Numbered from the stretch's first letter, positions 8,008-16,024 are shown. The stretch is DNA of 64,000 nt from Bacteroidaceae bacterium (GCA_017958545.1 JAGDCM010000091.1:1-64000), one strand, 5' to 3'. The notes: generated by a model from the sequence alone, not told the origin. Made by a program: numbers and translations.

Positions 8008-9809
8008 TATTCTATTATCCTCACACCGCCCTTATCGGCAGAGGCAACACTCTGAGCATACGCACGAAGTGCCTTCGACACCACGCGGTTTCTCTTCAGG
8101 GGCTGCTGCGGACGTGCAGCGAGTTCCTCGTCGGAGAGCTTCACGTTGATTGAGCGGCTTGGGATATCGATGACGATGATGTCGCCGTCCTTTATCTTAC
8201 CGATATTGCCTCCGCTGGCAGCCTCCGGTGAGATATGTCCGATGGAGAGTCCCGATGTACCGCCCGAGAAGCGTCCGTCGGTGATGAGGGCGCATTCCTT
8301 ACCCATGTGCATCGACTTGATGTAGCTTGTGGGATACAGCATCTCCTGCATACCGGGTCCTCCCTTGGGGCCCTCGTGTGTGATCACCACGCAGTCGCCC
8401 TTCTTCACCTTGCCGCCGAGTATTCCCTCGCAGGCATCCTCCTGTGAGTCGAACACCACAGCCGGTCCCTCGAAGTGCCACAGCTCAGGAGCCACACCTG
8501 CGGTCTTCACCACGCAGCCGTCCTGTGCTATGTTGCCGAAGAGCACGGCCATACCGCCGTCCTTGGTGTAGGCATGCTCGATGTCACGGATGCAGCCCTC
8601 GCTGCGGTCTGTGTCAAGTGTCTCCCACTGTGCGTTCTGCGAACCCATCTTCGTGGAGAACTTACCGCCAGGCGCACTTCTGTAGATGCGCTCTGCCTCG
8701 GGATCGATGCTCTCGCCCGTGATGCTGTATTTCTTGATGTCCTCACCCAGTGTGGCACCGTTCACTCTCTTGCAGTCGAGATTGAGCAGACCTCCCTTGG
8801 CCAGTTCGCCCAGGATGCCGAGGATACCGCCTGCGCGGTTCTCCTCCTGGATGGAGTATTTCTGCCAGTTGGGTGCCAGCTTGCAGAGGAATGGTACCTT
8901 GCGCGAGAGGCGGTCGATGTCCTGCATCTTGAATTCCACCTCGCCCTCCTGTGCCACAGCCAGCAGGTGCAGCACAGTGTTGGTGCTTGCTCCCATGGCG
9001 ATGTCGAGCGTCATTGCGTTGAGGAAGGCCTCGCGTGTAGCTATCGAACGTGGCAGCACACTCTCGTCGCCCTCTTCGTAGTATTTCAGAGCGTTCTTCA
9101 CTATCAGCTTGGCTGCGTCGCGGAAGAGCTGCACGCGGTTCACATGTGTGGCCAGTATGCTGCCGTTGCCGGGCAGTGAGAGGCCGATAGCCTCCGTCAG
9201 CGAGTTCATCGAGTTGGCTGTGAACATACCCGAGCACGCACCGCATCCGGGGCATGCACACTGCTCCACCTCTGCCAGCTCCTCGTCGCTCACGGTGGGG
9301 TCTCCGCCCTTGATCATCGCTGTGATGAGGTCGGCGTTCTCGCCTTTGTACTTACCGGCTTCCATCGGACCGCCGCTCACGAACACTGCGGGGATGTTGA
9401 GCCTCATGGCAGCCATCAGCATACCGGGCGTCACCTTGTCGCAGTTCGAGATGCATATCATGGCATCTGCCTTGTGTGCATTCACCATATACTCCACCGA
9501 GTCGGCTATCACGTCGCGCGAAGGCAGCGAATAGAGCATACCGTCGTGACCCATGGCGATACCGTCGTCCACGGCGATGGTGTTGAATTCGGCTGCATAG
9601 CATCCCAGGGCCTCTATCTCGGCTTTCACTATCTGACCTATCTCATGCAAATGAGTGTGTCCGGGCACGAACTGTGTGAACGAGTTGACAATGGCGATGA
9701 TGGGTTTGCCGAACTGCTCCCTCTTCATTCCGTTTGCCACCCACAGGGCGCGGGCTCCTGCCATGCGTCGTCCTTCCGTACAGACTGCACTTCTAAGCTG
9801 TTTTTTCAT
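8007..9809 (-). CDS. ilvD: Dihydroxy-acid dehydratase
   Basis: This encodes 600 residues. The Fe-S enzyme dehydrates the 2,3-dihydroxy acids to the keto acids of valine and isoleucine. Cluster ligands are visible in '[11 protein letters not shown]' and '[19 protein letters not shown]', and the C-terminal '[23 protein letters not shown]' segment is the family signature. The length is the usual 560-615. It is the first gene of the operon ilvD-ilvB-ilvN-thioesterase-ilvC; a TAnnTTTG promoter lies 45 bases upstream. The leader is too short for a peptide attenuator. Confidence 0.97.
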   Translation of the reverse strand: MKKQLRSAVCTEGRRMAGARALWVANGMKREQFGKPIIAIVNSFTQFVPGHTHLHEIGQIVKAEIEALGCYAAEFNTIAVDDGIAMGHDGMLYSLPSRDVIADSVEYMVNAHKADAMICISNCDKVTPGMLMAAMRLNIPAVFVSGGPMEAGKYKGENADLITAMIKGGDPTVSDEELAEVEQCACPGCGACSGMFTANSMNSLTEAIGLSLPGNGSILATHVNRVQLFRDAAKLIVKNALKYYEEGDESVLPRSIATREAFLNAMTLDIAMGASTNTVLHLLAVAQEGEVEFKMQDIDRLSRKVPFLCKLAPNWQKYSIQEENRAGGILGILGELAKGGLLNLDCKRVNGATLGEDIKKYSITGESIDPEAERIYRSAPGGKFSTKMGSQNAQWETLDTDRSEGCIRDIEHAYTKDGGMAVLFGNIAQDGCVVKTAGVAPELWHFEGPAVVFDSQEDACEGILGGKVKKGDCVVITHEGPKGGPGMQEMLYPTSYIKSMHMGKECALITDGRFSGGTSGLSIGHISPEAASGGNIGKIKDGDIIVIDIPSRSINVKLSDEELAARPQQPLKRNRVVSKALRAYAQSVASADKGGVRIIE

Positions 9810-9853
9810 ATATTCAGAGCGTCTTTTTTGTGTTTATTACATAATATCGGGCG

Positions 9854-9861
9854 CAAAGGTA
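9854..9861 (-). promoter_or_regulatory. TAnnTTTG (-7) promoter element of the ilv operon
   Basis: The minus strand reads TACCTTTG, a perfect match to the Bacteroidetes -7 consensus, 45 bases before the ilvD ATG. No clear -33 TTTG was found at the usual 19-21 base spacing. Confidence 0.7.
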
Positions 9862-9957
9862 CGAAAATTTGTTTAATTAAAGAGGATAATATGCAAAGAT
9901 TATGGATTAAAGACCGTAATTTGTCACCTATCTGCTCCTATCTTCCGATATTTTTCG

Positions 9958-9965
9958 TATATTTG
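9958..9965 (+). promoter_or_regulatory. TAnnTTTG (-7) promoter element of the fucO-like gene
   Basis: TATATTTG lies 55 bases before the ATG at 10021, in the divergent region shared with the ilv operon. Confidence 0.65.
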
Positions 9966-9989
9966 TACTCGAAAATCAACAATAATCTA

Positions 9990-10017
9990 TAACCATTAAC
10001 CCATAACCATTAACCAA
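9990..10017. repeat. 7-bp tandem repeat in the fucO leader
   Basis: Four heptamers (taaccat, taaccca, taaccat, taaccaa) end three bases before the fucO start codon and occupy the ribosome-binding region of the transcript. No Shine-Dalgarno-like motif is seen there. Confidence 0.75.
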
Positions 10018-10020
10018 AAC

Positions 10021-11175
10021 ATGTCCCAGCGTTTCATTCTCAACGAAGTCAGCTACTTCGGTGCCGGCGCCCGCAAGGAGTTGCCGGAAGTCATTTCCCG
10101 TATGAATCTCCACAAGGCTCTCGTCTGCTCCGACAAGGGCCTCATCAAGGTGGGTACCACCAATATGGTCACCGACGTCCTCGATGCCGCAGGATTCCCC
10201 TACGACATCTATTCCGAAATCAAGCCCAACCCCACCGTCACCAATGTGAAGCAGGGTGTCGAGGCCTTCAAGGCATCCGGTGCCGACTGCATCATAGCCA
10301 TCGGAGGCGGCAGTTCGATGGATACCGCCAAGGGCATCGGCATTGTGGCCAACAACCCGGAATTCTCTGATGTTGTGTCTCTTGAGGGCTGTGCTCCCAC
10401 CAAGCACAAGAGCGTGCCCATCATCGCCCTTCCCACTACGGCTGGTACGGGTGCAGAGGTCACCATCAACTACGTCATCATCGACGAGGAGCGCCAGGCC
10501 AAGATGGTGTGTGTCGACCCCAACGACATACCCGCCGTTGCCATTGTCGACCCCGAACTGATGTATTCGCTCCCCAAGGGTCTCACCGCTGCTACCGGTA
10601 TGGATGCCCTCACCCACGCCATCGAGGGCTATATCACCAAGGGTGCCTGGGTGATGTCCGACATGTACGAACTGCAGGCCATCAAGATGATTGCCGAGAA
10701 TCTGCCTCTCGCTGTCGATGAGCCCACCAATCCCAAGGGTCGCGAGGCTATGGCCCTTGCACAGTATATCGCAGCACAGGCTTTCTCCAATGTGGGTCTC
10801 GGCCTCGTTCACGGTATGGCTCATCCGATGGGTTCCCTCCACGATGTGCCTCACGGCGTTGCCAACGCTCTGCTGCTGCCCACCGTCATGGAGTTCAACA
10901 TGCCGGAGCGCATTGAGAAATTCGGCATCATAGCTCAGCACATGGGTGTCGACACCACGGGTATGACTCCCCAGCAGGCTGCTCAGGCTGCCGTCGATGC
11001 TGTGAAGGCATTGTCCATCCGCGTGGGCATTCCCCAGCACCTCAGCGACCTCGGTATCACGGCTGCTGACATCCCCGCTCTGGCCGACCAGGCTCTTGCC
11101 GATGTCTGCACTCCGGGCAATCCCCGCGATGTTACACTGGAGGATATTAAAGCTCTCTACACCAAAGTATTATAA
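10021..11175 (+). CDS. fucO: Iron-containing alcohol dehydrogenase, lactaldehyde reductase (FucO) type
   Basis: This 384-residue group III alcohol dehydrogenase resembles E. coli FucO closely: 'ILNE..YFG.GA', 'IAIGGGSSMDTAKGIGIVANNPEF', 'PTTAGTGAEVTINYVI', 'CVDPNDIPAVAIVDPELM', 'ATGMDALTHAIEGYITKGAW' and 'SNVGLGLVHGMAHPMGSLHDVPHGVANA'. The metal ligands Asp and three His are in the last two segments. FucO reduces L-lactaldehyde to 1,2-propanediol with NADH during fucose or rhamnose breakdown. No fucose catabolic genes adjoin it, though a GH29 fucosidase lies 39 kb away. It is single-gene, with its own promoter and terminator. The alternative is a general 1,2-propanediol oxidoreductase. Confidence 0.93.
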   Translation: MSQRFILNEVSYFGAGARKELPEVISRMNLHKALVCSDKGLIKVGTTNMVTDVLDAAGFPYDIYSEIKPNPTVTNVKQGVEAFKASGADCIIAIGGGSSMDTAKGIGIVANNPEFSDVVSLEGCAPTKHKSVPIIALPTTAGTGAEVTINYVIIDEERQAKMVCVDPNDIPAVAIVDPELMYSLPKGLTAATGMDALTHAIEGYITKGAWVMSDMYELQAIKMIAENLPLAVDEPTNPKGREAMALAQYIAAQAFSNVGLGLVHGMAHPMGSLHDVPHGVANALLLPTVMEFNMPERIEKFGIIAQHMGVDTTGMTPQQAAQAAVDAVKALSIRVGIPQHLSDLGITAADIPALADQALADVCTPGNPRDVTLEDIKALYTKVL

Positions 11176-11204
11176 TAGAGTAATAAATCTTTCCTTAAAC
11201 ACAA

Positions 11205-11234
11205 AACGGCAGCCTCAAGGTTGCCGTTTTTGTT
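11205..11234 (+). terminator. Rho-independent terminator after fucO
   Basis: AACGGCAGCC at 11205-11214 pairs with GGTTGCCGTT at 11219-11228 (10 bp with one G-U, four-base loop), followed by TTTTGTTT. Confidence 0.85.
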
Positions 11235-11255
11235 TAGTAGACAAGTCGATACTAT

Positions 11256-11332
11256 CAGTAAACAGTAAACAGTAAACCGTAAACGGTAAACCATCATCCC
11301 TCAGACATCATCCATCTTACATCTTACCTCTC
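11256..11332. repeat. Two adjoining 7-bp tandem repeat tracts
   Basis: Five heptamers (cagtaaa three times, then ccgtaaa, cggtaaa) cover 11256-11290. After 14 bases a second tract (acatcat, ccatctt, acatctt, acctctc) covers 11305-11332 and abuts the stop of the next gene. The two tracts use different units but the same period. Confidence 0.75.
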
Positions 11333-11333
11333 T

Positions 11334-12434
11334 TCACCACTTCGGCGGGAGGACGATGTTATCCACACCGTGAGCCTTCTCAAACAGCGGTGATATCTCC
11401 TCGTCGGTGAATCCTGCGATGCCGCAGCCGATGCGCGTCACGAGGAACGTCTGTTCCGGATGCTCCCTGGCGTACCTTATAAAATCATCCACATACGGGC
11501 GTATGGTCTCCACCCCGCCCTGCATTGTCGGGATGGCGTAGCTCTGCCCCTGCATACCTACACCCTGCCCCATGACGGCCCCGAACTTGCGATAGGCCAC
11601 ATACGCCGCACCACCTCCGTGCATTCCCTTCAAGTTGCTGCCGAACACGAACACTTCGTTCGGCTGCAGTTCCGTGATAAACTCCGGTGTTGTTCTTCTC
11701 TCCATATATTCTTCCATGATAAAGTCCATACCTCCGTAATCCGCTTCCGCCATTGAGTCCGCCGCAGCCGATACAGGCATCGGCATCCAGGGCTCGCACA
11801 CGGGAGACTCCTTTTGCAGGAAGGGCCTCTCGTCCATCACCTCCGGCATATCCAGATCCATGTCGAAATGCTTCTTGAAGTACGGCACGATGATCTGCTC
11901 CTTCAGTTTCATGTATTTCTGCGATATGGCCGAGGGGCTCATCCCCATCTCGGCAGCTATCTCCTTCGACTTGAACCCCTGCAACAGCAGCATGTTGATT
12001 ATCAGCCTCTCCTGACGGTTCAGCGGAGCGTGGTCGCACACATCCTCCACCATACGTGCAAACTGCGTCCGCAGGTCGCTGTTCATGTCGAACGACGTCA
12101 GGTAGTCCTCGAATGTGATGCTGCCGTACTCCTTGCGGTACCACTTCAGGGCGTCCAGCACCACGTAGCGGAAACCGTTGATAAACCATGTCCTCAGACT
12201 CACACTCGGAGCATGGTCCTCCAGCGGTCGCCAGTCGTGCTCCATCAGATAGAGCGCGTACTGGTGCGACAGCGACATGAAGTCCAGGTTTTCCTTCTCG
12301 TGCAGCTGGTAGCGCTGGTCGAAGATGTTGTATGCCACGCGGCAGTACCCGTAGAAGTACTTACGGATGATGTCGGCGTCGCCCTCGCGGAAGCCCCTGA
12401 TGATGTCCTTGTCTGCAAGCGTCTTGTGGTACAT
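11334..12434 (-). CDS. Sigma-70-like protein fused to a macro-like (A1S_2505-type) domain
   Basis: This encodes 366 residues from the chosen start. The N-terminal 180 residues look like an ECF/sigma-70-like protein: a region-2-like helical part, a linker, and a region-4-like helix-turn-helix 'APLNRQERLIINMLLLQGFKSKEIAAEMGMSPSAISQKYMKLKEQI' (split over about 135-180). After an acidic, Met-rich linker, the last 120 residues carry 'NEVFVFGSNLKGMHGGGAAYVAYRKFG' and 'TRIGCGIAGFTDEEISPLF', typical of the phage-associated A1S_2505 family related to macro domains that bind ADP-ribose. The ATG at 12473 is rejected because a perfect TATTTTTG promoter element lies between it and the ATG at 12434. It is divergent from the VWA gene. 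The function of the fusion is unknown. Confidence 0.75.
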   Translation of the reverse strand: MYHKTLADKDIIRGFREGDADIIRKYFYGYCRVAYNIFDQRYQLHEKENLDFMSLSHQYALYLMEHDWRPLEDHAPSVSLRTWFINGFRYVVLDALKWYRKEYGSITFEDYLTSFDMNSDLRTQFARMVEDVCDHAPLNRQERLIINMLLLQGFKSKEIAAEMGMSPSAISQKYMKLKEQIIVPYFKKHFDMDLDMPEVMDERPFLQKESPVCEPWMPMPVSAAADSMAEADYGGMDFIMEEYMERRTTPEFITELQPNEVFVFGSNLKGMHGGGAAYVAYRKFGAVMGQGVGMQGQSYAIPTMQGGVETIRPYVDDFIRYAREHPEQTFLVTRIGCGIAGFTDEEISPLFEKAHGVDNIVLPPKW

Positions 12435-12450
12435 GTTCTGTATTTTTCTG

Positions 12451-12458
12451 CAAAAATA
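12451..12458 (-). promoter_or_regulatory. TAnnTTTG (-7) element, sets the start of the sigma/macro gene
   Basis: The minus strand reads TATTTTTG, 16 bases before the ATG at 12434. It implies a 5' leader of roughly ten bases and excludes the longer start at 12473. Confidence 0.6.
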
Positions 12459-12559
12459 AAAAAAAATCCTCACCTGTGCTTAATTTTTTCCGAAAAGCTT
12501 CTTTAAAGAGATAAAGACATGTCGAAAAAAGAGTATTAACAGATTAAAAACGTACTATT

Positions 12560-13207
12560 ATGAAGAAGCAGAATGATTCCGGGAGCAAGCGTGTATTCAA
12601 TCTTATCATCGTCGACGAGAGCGGTTCGATGTCCATCATACGCCAGCAGGCCTTCAGCGGCATGAACGAGACGCTGCAGACCATCCGTCAGATGCAGGAG
12701 CGCTTCCCCCAGCAGGAACAGCGTGTCACCCTTGTCACCTTCGACACCGGCCGCACCACCTGGCACTACGACAACCTTCCCTCCTCCGCCACCCACGACC
12801 TCAAGTGGGACGACTACTGCCCGGGCGGCGGCACTCCCCTCTACGATGCGATGGGCACCGCCATCTCTAAGGTCAACGCGCAGGTGTCCGAGGGCGACAA
12901 TGTGCTGGTCACGGTCATCACCGACGGCGAGGAGAACAGTTCCCGTGAGTGGACGCTGAAGATGATACGCACCATGATTGAGAAGCTTAAGAAGCATAAC
13001 TGGACCTTCACCCTCATCGGCACCGACAATCTGGATGTGGAGACGATGGCCCGCTCCTTTGCCATCGACGAGCACTTGGAGTTCCAGCAGGACGAGGCCG
13101 GCACCAAGGCTATGTTTGCCCGTGAGCGCCGCTCTCGCGCACGTTACAACTGCTGTGTCTCCGAGGATGTCGCAATGCCCGCTGGTTCGTTCTTCGAGGA
13201 AGACTGA
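12560..13207 (+). CDS. Cytoplasmic von Willebrand factor A domain protein
   Basis: This 215-residue protein has no signal peptide or membrane segment. The MIDAS metal site is complete: DESGS at 19-23 after 'FNLIIV', Thr in 'GGGTPLYDAMG' and Asp in 'ITDGEENSS'. It is a stand-alone VWA domain with a short basic, Cys-containing tail. Such proteins serve as metal-dependent docking modules and resemble TerY-like or stress-associated VWA proteins, but no ter or MoxR gene is near. It is transcribed divergently from the sigma/macro fusion, whose ATG is 125 bases away, so the two may be co-regulated. The function is unassigned. Confidence 0.85.
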   Translation: MKKQNDSGSKRVFNLIIVDESGSMSIIRQQAFSGMNETLQTIRQMQERFPQQEQRVTLVTFDTGRTTWHYDNLPSSATHDLKWDDYCPGGGTPLYDAMGTAISKVNAQVSEGDNVLVTVITDGEENSSREWTLKMIRTMIEKLKKHNWTFTLIGTDNLDVETMARSFAIDEHLEFQQDEAGTKAMFARERRSRARYNCCVSEDVAMPAGSFFEED

Positions 13208-13243
13208 CCCGAAAAAACATTCGTGTCACATTTGTCACGAAAC

Positions 13244-13279
13244 AAAGAAATGCCGTCCGATTGGGCGACATTTCTTTTT
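13244..13279 (+). terminator. Rho-independent terminator after the VWA gene
   Basis: AAAGAAATG at 13244-13252 pairs with CATTTCTTT at 13269-13277 (9 bp, extended by further pairs after one mismatch), followed by T residues. Confidence 0.7.
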
Positions 13280-13281
13280 AA

Positions 13282-13317
13282 GTTGACAAGTAGACAAGTA
13301 GACAAGTTGACAAGTCG
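13282..13317. repeat. 8-bp tandem repeat, unit gt(t/a)gacaa
   Basis: Four octamers (gttgacaa, gtagacaa, gtagacaa, gttgacaa) plus a partial fifth lie just after the VWA terminator. The same unit recurs in tandem at 22443-22478. Confidence 0.8.
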
Positions 13318-13320
13318 TTT

Positions 13321-13349
13321 CTCATTTATCATTTATCATTTGTCATTTA
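13321..13349. repeat. 7-bp tandem repeat, unit tttatca
   Basis: The heptamers tttatca, tttatca, tttgtca follow a partial unit. The same unit reappears at 14997-15025, so this tract and its twin frame the pair of 84-bp repeats. Confidence 0.8.
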
Positions 13350-13354
13350 GGCGT

Positions 13355-13438
13355 AGCCGCAGCCCGTATTTCCGTAAATCCGCAGTTCCGTAGATTCGTT
13401 TTCCCTGGTTAGGCCGCAAAAATACGGCAGAAAGAGAG
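13355..13438. repeat. 84-bp direct repeat, copy 1
   Basis: This 84-base block is identical by eye to 14880-14963. It contains CCGTATTT near its left end and AAATACGG near its right end, so it can fold on itself. The two copies flank the DUF4143 ATPase gene with its promoter. Confidence 0.9.
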
Positions 13439-13454
13439 TGGTGTTATGTCGAGG

Positions 13455-14714
13455 TTATTGATCTAAACTATTCGGATTCAGAAGGAAGTCGAATAACCCT
13501 ATGATTAAGAATCCGTTGTCATTATAATAGGGCATGATGTCATCTTTGACGACAATGACACGTTTGAAAGCGTCCTTTATCGCTCTTAGCGAGGCTTCCT
13601 CCTGCTTTTTCTTGTCGTCATCATCCATATTGAATGCCGACTGAATGTAATAGCGATAATAGCCTTTATTGGCCACAAAGTCTATTTCCAGGTTACGTCG
13701 GATATTCTGTCCATTTGCGTTTGTTCCCCAGGTTTCAACAAGTCCGACATCTACCTGAAAACCGCGCATGCGCAGTTCGTTGTATATCACATTCTCCATG
13801 ATGTGGTTCTCTTCTTGTTGACGGAAACTCAGTATGGCACCTCTCAGACCCATGTCTGAGAAATAGTATTTGGTCTCAGCTCCAATATATTTTCTGCCTT
13901 TCACATTATACCGCAATGCTTCCTCCACCATGAACGAATCCTGCATATAGCCTATGTAGTCCTTAACGGTGTTATGCGAAATACTGACATTCTCCACACT
14001 CTGAAAGGTATTACTGATACGCTTCGGATTGGTGGAGGTGCCAATCCCCGACGCCAGTATCTGTACCACTTGCCGTAGCCCCTCCTCGTTTCGCAGATGA
14101 TGGCGTTCTATAATATCCCTGAAATAGGTCAGTTCGTAAATATTTTGCAAGTAGTCAATTTTCTTTTCTTTGCTGTCCATCAGCGCCACTTGCGGCAGTC
14201 CGCCAAAGGTGTAATACTCACGCCACGCCGTTTGCTTGTCGCCCCCAATAGCATCAAAATATTCGGAGAAAGATAATGGCCACACCCTCACTTCATCTCC
14301 ACGTCCGCGAAACTCTGTCACCACATCTTTTGACAGGAATTTGGAATTGGAGCCCGAAACATATACATCCAATTGCGGGTTATGCATCAGGCTGAGCAGC
14401 ACTTCCACGAAGTTGTCGACCAGCTGCACCTCGTCCAGTATGACATAATAGCTGCTGCCATCCTTGCTGATATGGTTGTCAATATAGTCAAGCAAAGCAT
14501 CAGGATTACGCAGCGGCTTACTACGCCTGTCGTCAAGCGACACTTCAATAATGTGATTGCCGGGAATACCTTTCTCTATAAGATAATTGTGAAACAGGTT
14601 GAACAGCAGGAACGACTTGCCACATCTTCTCCCACCAGTCACAATTTTAACGAGTCCGTTCCCTTGTCCGGCAATCAATTTATCAAGGTATCTCTTTCTT
14701 TGAATGGTCATCAT
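13455..14714 (-). CDS. AAA ATPase with DUF4143 domain
   Basis: This encodes 419 residues from the chosen start. The N-terminal AAA domain has Walker A 'TGGRRCGKSF' (Lys33) and Walker B 'YYVILDEVQ' (Asp94, Glu95), with sensor-like 'VSGSNSKFLSKD'. The C-terminal DUF4143 part ends in a PD-(D/E)XK-like stretch 'EIDFVANKGYYRYYIQ'. Such proteins are widespread, often multicopy and mobile-like; function is not established. An ATG at 14768 extends the frame, but TAATTTTG at 14754-14761 falls inside that extension, so 'MMTIQRKRYLDKL' at 14714 is preferred. The gene with its promoter sits exactly between two 84-bp direct repeats, suggesting acquisition as a unit. Confidence 0.85.
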   Translation of the reverse strand: MMTIQRKRYLDKLIAGQGNGLVKIVTGGRRCGKSFLLFNLFHNYLIEKGIPGNHIIEVSLDDRRSKPLRNPDALLDYIDNHISKDGSSYYVILDEVQLVDNFVEVLLSLMHNPQLDVYVSGSNSKFLSKDVVTEFRGRGDEVRVWPLSFSEYFDAIGGDKQTAWREYYTFGGLPQVALMDSKEKKIDYLQNIYELTYFRDIIERHHLRNEEGLRQVVQILASGIGTSTNPKRISNTFQSVENVSISHNTVKDYIGYMQDSFMVEEALRYNVKGRKYIGAETKYYFSDMGLRGAILSFRQQEENHIMENVIYNELRMRGFQVDVGLVETWGTNANGQNIRRNLEIDFVANKGYYRYYIQSAFNMDDDDKKKQEEASLRAIKDAFKRVIVVKDDIMPYYNDNGFLIIGLFDFLLNPNSLDQ

Positions 14715-14753
14715 GCGTTGATATTTTTTGTGGGCAACCACGAATTTTGTCTG

Positions 14754-14761
14754 CAAAATTA
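14754..14761 (-). promoter_or_regulatory. TAnnTTTG (-7) element of the DUF4143 ATPase
   Basis: The minus strand reads TAATTTTG 39 bases before the chosen ATG. A second TAATTTTG lies at 14804-14811. Confidence 0.55.
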
Positions 14762-14879
14762 CAAACAATATTTTAATTTCTCGCCAATTCTTGCATTTTT
14801 TTGCAAAATTAGCAAGAATTTGTTAGTTCTAGAGACTATAACCTAACTTATCAAAGAGGGCTTTTCCCTTATAGTGCAC

Positions 14880-14963
14880 AGCCGCAGCCCGTATTTCCGT
14901 AAATCCGCAGTTCCGTAGATTCGTTTTCCCTGGTTAGGCCGCAAAAATACGGCAGAAAGAGAG
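14880..14963. repeat. 84-bp direct repeat, copy 2
   Basis: Identical by eye to 13355-13438 over 84 bases, same orientation; the bases on both sides differ. It lies upstream of the ATPase promoter elements. Confidence 0.9.
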
Positions 14964-14996
14964 ACATTAAACATCAGCCTTCAGACCAAATTTATC

Positions 14997-15025
14997 TCAT
15001 TTATCATTTATCATTTATCATTTAG
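14997..15025. repeat. 7-bp tandem repeat, unit tttatca, second tract
   Basis: Three perfect tttatca units with partial units on both sides. It has the same unit as 13321-13349. Confidence 0.8.
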
Positions 15026-15260
15026 CGAATGCGTTACGGAATGTGGGCTGGTCGCAGAGCGACTTGAAGCGTTGTGAGGCGAGAGCCTGCAAGCTTGTTT
15101 GTGAGGGCTCGCTCACATGGCTCCAAACATGAACGATAGTTCAGCCCATTGAGACGACATTTCTGTGATTTCTGTGATACCCCCTTCATTTCCCCCGTTA
15201 TCGGGGGACAGAAATGTGTGACATTTTCGAGCCTTTCGCGTCTTTCGATGTTATCAAAGA

Positions 15261-15290
15261 TTTATCCGTGTAAATCCGTGAAATCCGTGG
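15261..15290. repeat. 10-bp tandem repeat, core atccgtg
   Basis: Three decamers (tttatccgtg, taaatccgtg, aaatccgtgg) share the core atccgtg at an exact 10-base spacing. Confidence 0.7.
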
Positions 15291-15331
15291 TCTTATCTTA
15301 CGCTCCCCTTTAGGGGGCTCGGGGGCCGTCT

Positions 15332-15760
15332 TTATCGGCTAGCGAATGCGCTTAGCTTTTCTATTGCCCTCGAATGTTTTTCGAAAATTCTTTGTTTCAC
15401 TTCTGTTGTTTTGTCGTTTCTTGCCAGATTGTCGAGCAGGTCGTTCTTCTTGACTGCGATAGCAACGGCGTTGTTTGAGTCAATTATCCTGTCCAGGTAT
15501 TCACTATATGGCTGATTCTTTTTGTGCGTGAGCAACGAGAGCGCTTCCACAACATCTCTCTCTGCCCCTTTGTCTGCGATGTCTTGCAATGTATAGTTTG
15601 TGTCTTCAATGACATCATGAAGAAGACCGGCGACGATTTCTTTGTCGTTTTGTCCTCTGAGGCCTACTCTGAGGGGATGCAGGATATAGGGCTTCCCGTC
15701 CAAATCGACCTGCCCTCTGTGTGCGTCCAACGCCAAATATAAAGCTTCCTCAATGCTCAT
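15332..15760 (-). CDS. Small HD-domain hydrolase, (p)ppGpp-hydrolase-like (SpoT/MESH1 type)
   Basis: This 142-residue protein consists of an HD domain alone. The metal-binding pattern is visible: His14 ('DAHRGQ'), His28 ('PYILHPLRVG'), His48-Asp49 and Glu52-Asp53 ('LLHDVIEDT'), and a later 'KKNDLLDNLAR'. This matches the SpoT/MESH1 HD family that removes pyrophosphate from (p)ppGpp, although no substrate is proven and no synthetase domain is present. A second, similar protein of the same length lies at 21954-22382. Upstream lies only repeat DNA: the 7-bp tract begins about 34 bases before the ATG, and no TAnnTTTG is seen. Confidence 0.82.
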   Translation of the reverse strand: MSIEEALYLALDAHRGQVDLDGKPYILHPLRVGLRGQNDKEIVAGLLHDVIEDTNYTLQDIADKGAERDVVEALSLLTHKKNQPYSEYLDRIIDSNNAVAIAVKKNDLLDNLARNDKTTEVKQRIFEKHSRAIEKLSAFASR

Positions 15761-15793
15761 TGTGTATCTTTCTTATTTCTTATCTCGTCGTAC

Positions 15794-15877
15794 TTCTTAG
15801 TTCTTAGTTCTTACTTCTTATTTCTTATTTCTTACTTCTTATTTCTTACTTCTTACCTCTTACCTCTTACATCTTAC
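15794..15877. repeat. 7-bp tandem array, 12 units, consensus ttcttay
   Basis: Twelve heptamers run without a phase break: ttcttag twice, ttcttac, ttcttat twice, ttcttac, ttcttat, ttcttac twice, ctcttac twice, atcttac. It is followed after three bases by the 11-bp array. Confidence 0.9.
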
Positions 15878-15880
15878 TTC

Positions 15881-16023
15881 CTCCTAGCCAGCTCCTTGCC
15901 AGCTATCAGCTACCCACGCTCATAGAGCATGGATGGGTATGGCTAGGACGAAGGAAGGACGTGGGTAAGACGTGGGTATAGTCTTTCAGAAGGCAGGCAC
16001 GTATCAGGCACGTATCAGAGTGC
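15881..16023. repeat. 11-bp phased degenerate array, 13 units
   Basis: Cut at 11-base steps from 15881, successive units resemble their neighbours: ctcctagccag/ctccttgccag, gacgaaggaag/gacgtgggtaa/gacgtgggtat, aggcaggcacg/tatcaggcacg/tatcagagtgc. Distant units differ widely, so no global consensus exists; the phase is the conserved property. No start codon or open frame explains it. Confidence 0.75.
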
Positions 16024-16024
16024 A

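Larger units (their letters stand above)
14715..15331. other. Gene-free gap holding repeats and a G/C hairpin
   Basis: I see no credible gene here. It holds the ATPase promoter elements, 84-bp repeat copy 2 (14880-14963), the tttatca 7-bp tract (14997-15025), a perfect hairpin CCCCCG-ttat-CGGGGG at 15192-15207, a doublet of ttctgtgat near 15163, and three 10-bp units built on atccgtg at 15261-15290. Translation in all frames gives only short shadows. Confidence 0.6.

Noticed and set aside
6265..8055. 596-codon open frame on the plus strand
   Set aside because: It lies wholly antisense to ilvB, is His/Cys-rich without family motifs, and arises from codon bias of the real gene.
9810..9860. Leader-peptide attenuator of the ilv operon
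   Set aside because: Only about 40 bases separate the promoter element from the ilvD ATG, too short for a leader peptide and competing hairpins.
12434..12473. Longer N-terminus for the sigma/macro protein
   Set aside because: The extension contains the promoter element and a Phe/Tyr-rich stretch unlike the rest of the protein.
13355..14963. Insertion sequence delimited by the 84-bp repeats
   Set aside because: The repeats are direct, not inverted, and the enclosed gene is an ATPase/DUF4143 protein without transposase features.
15794..16023. CRISPR-like array
   Set aside because: Units are 7 or 11 bp and directly adjoining, without spacers of 25-40 bp and without cas genes.
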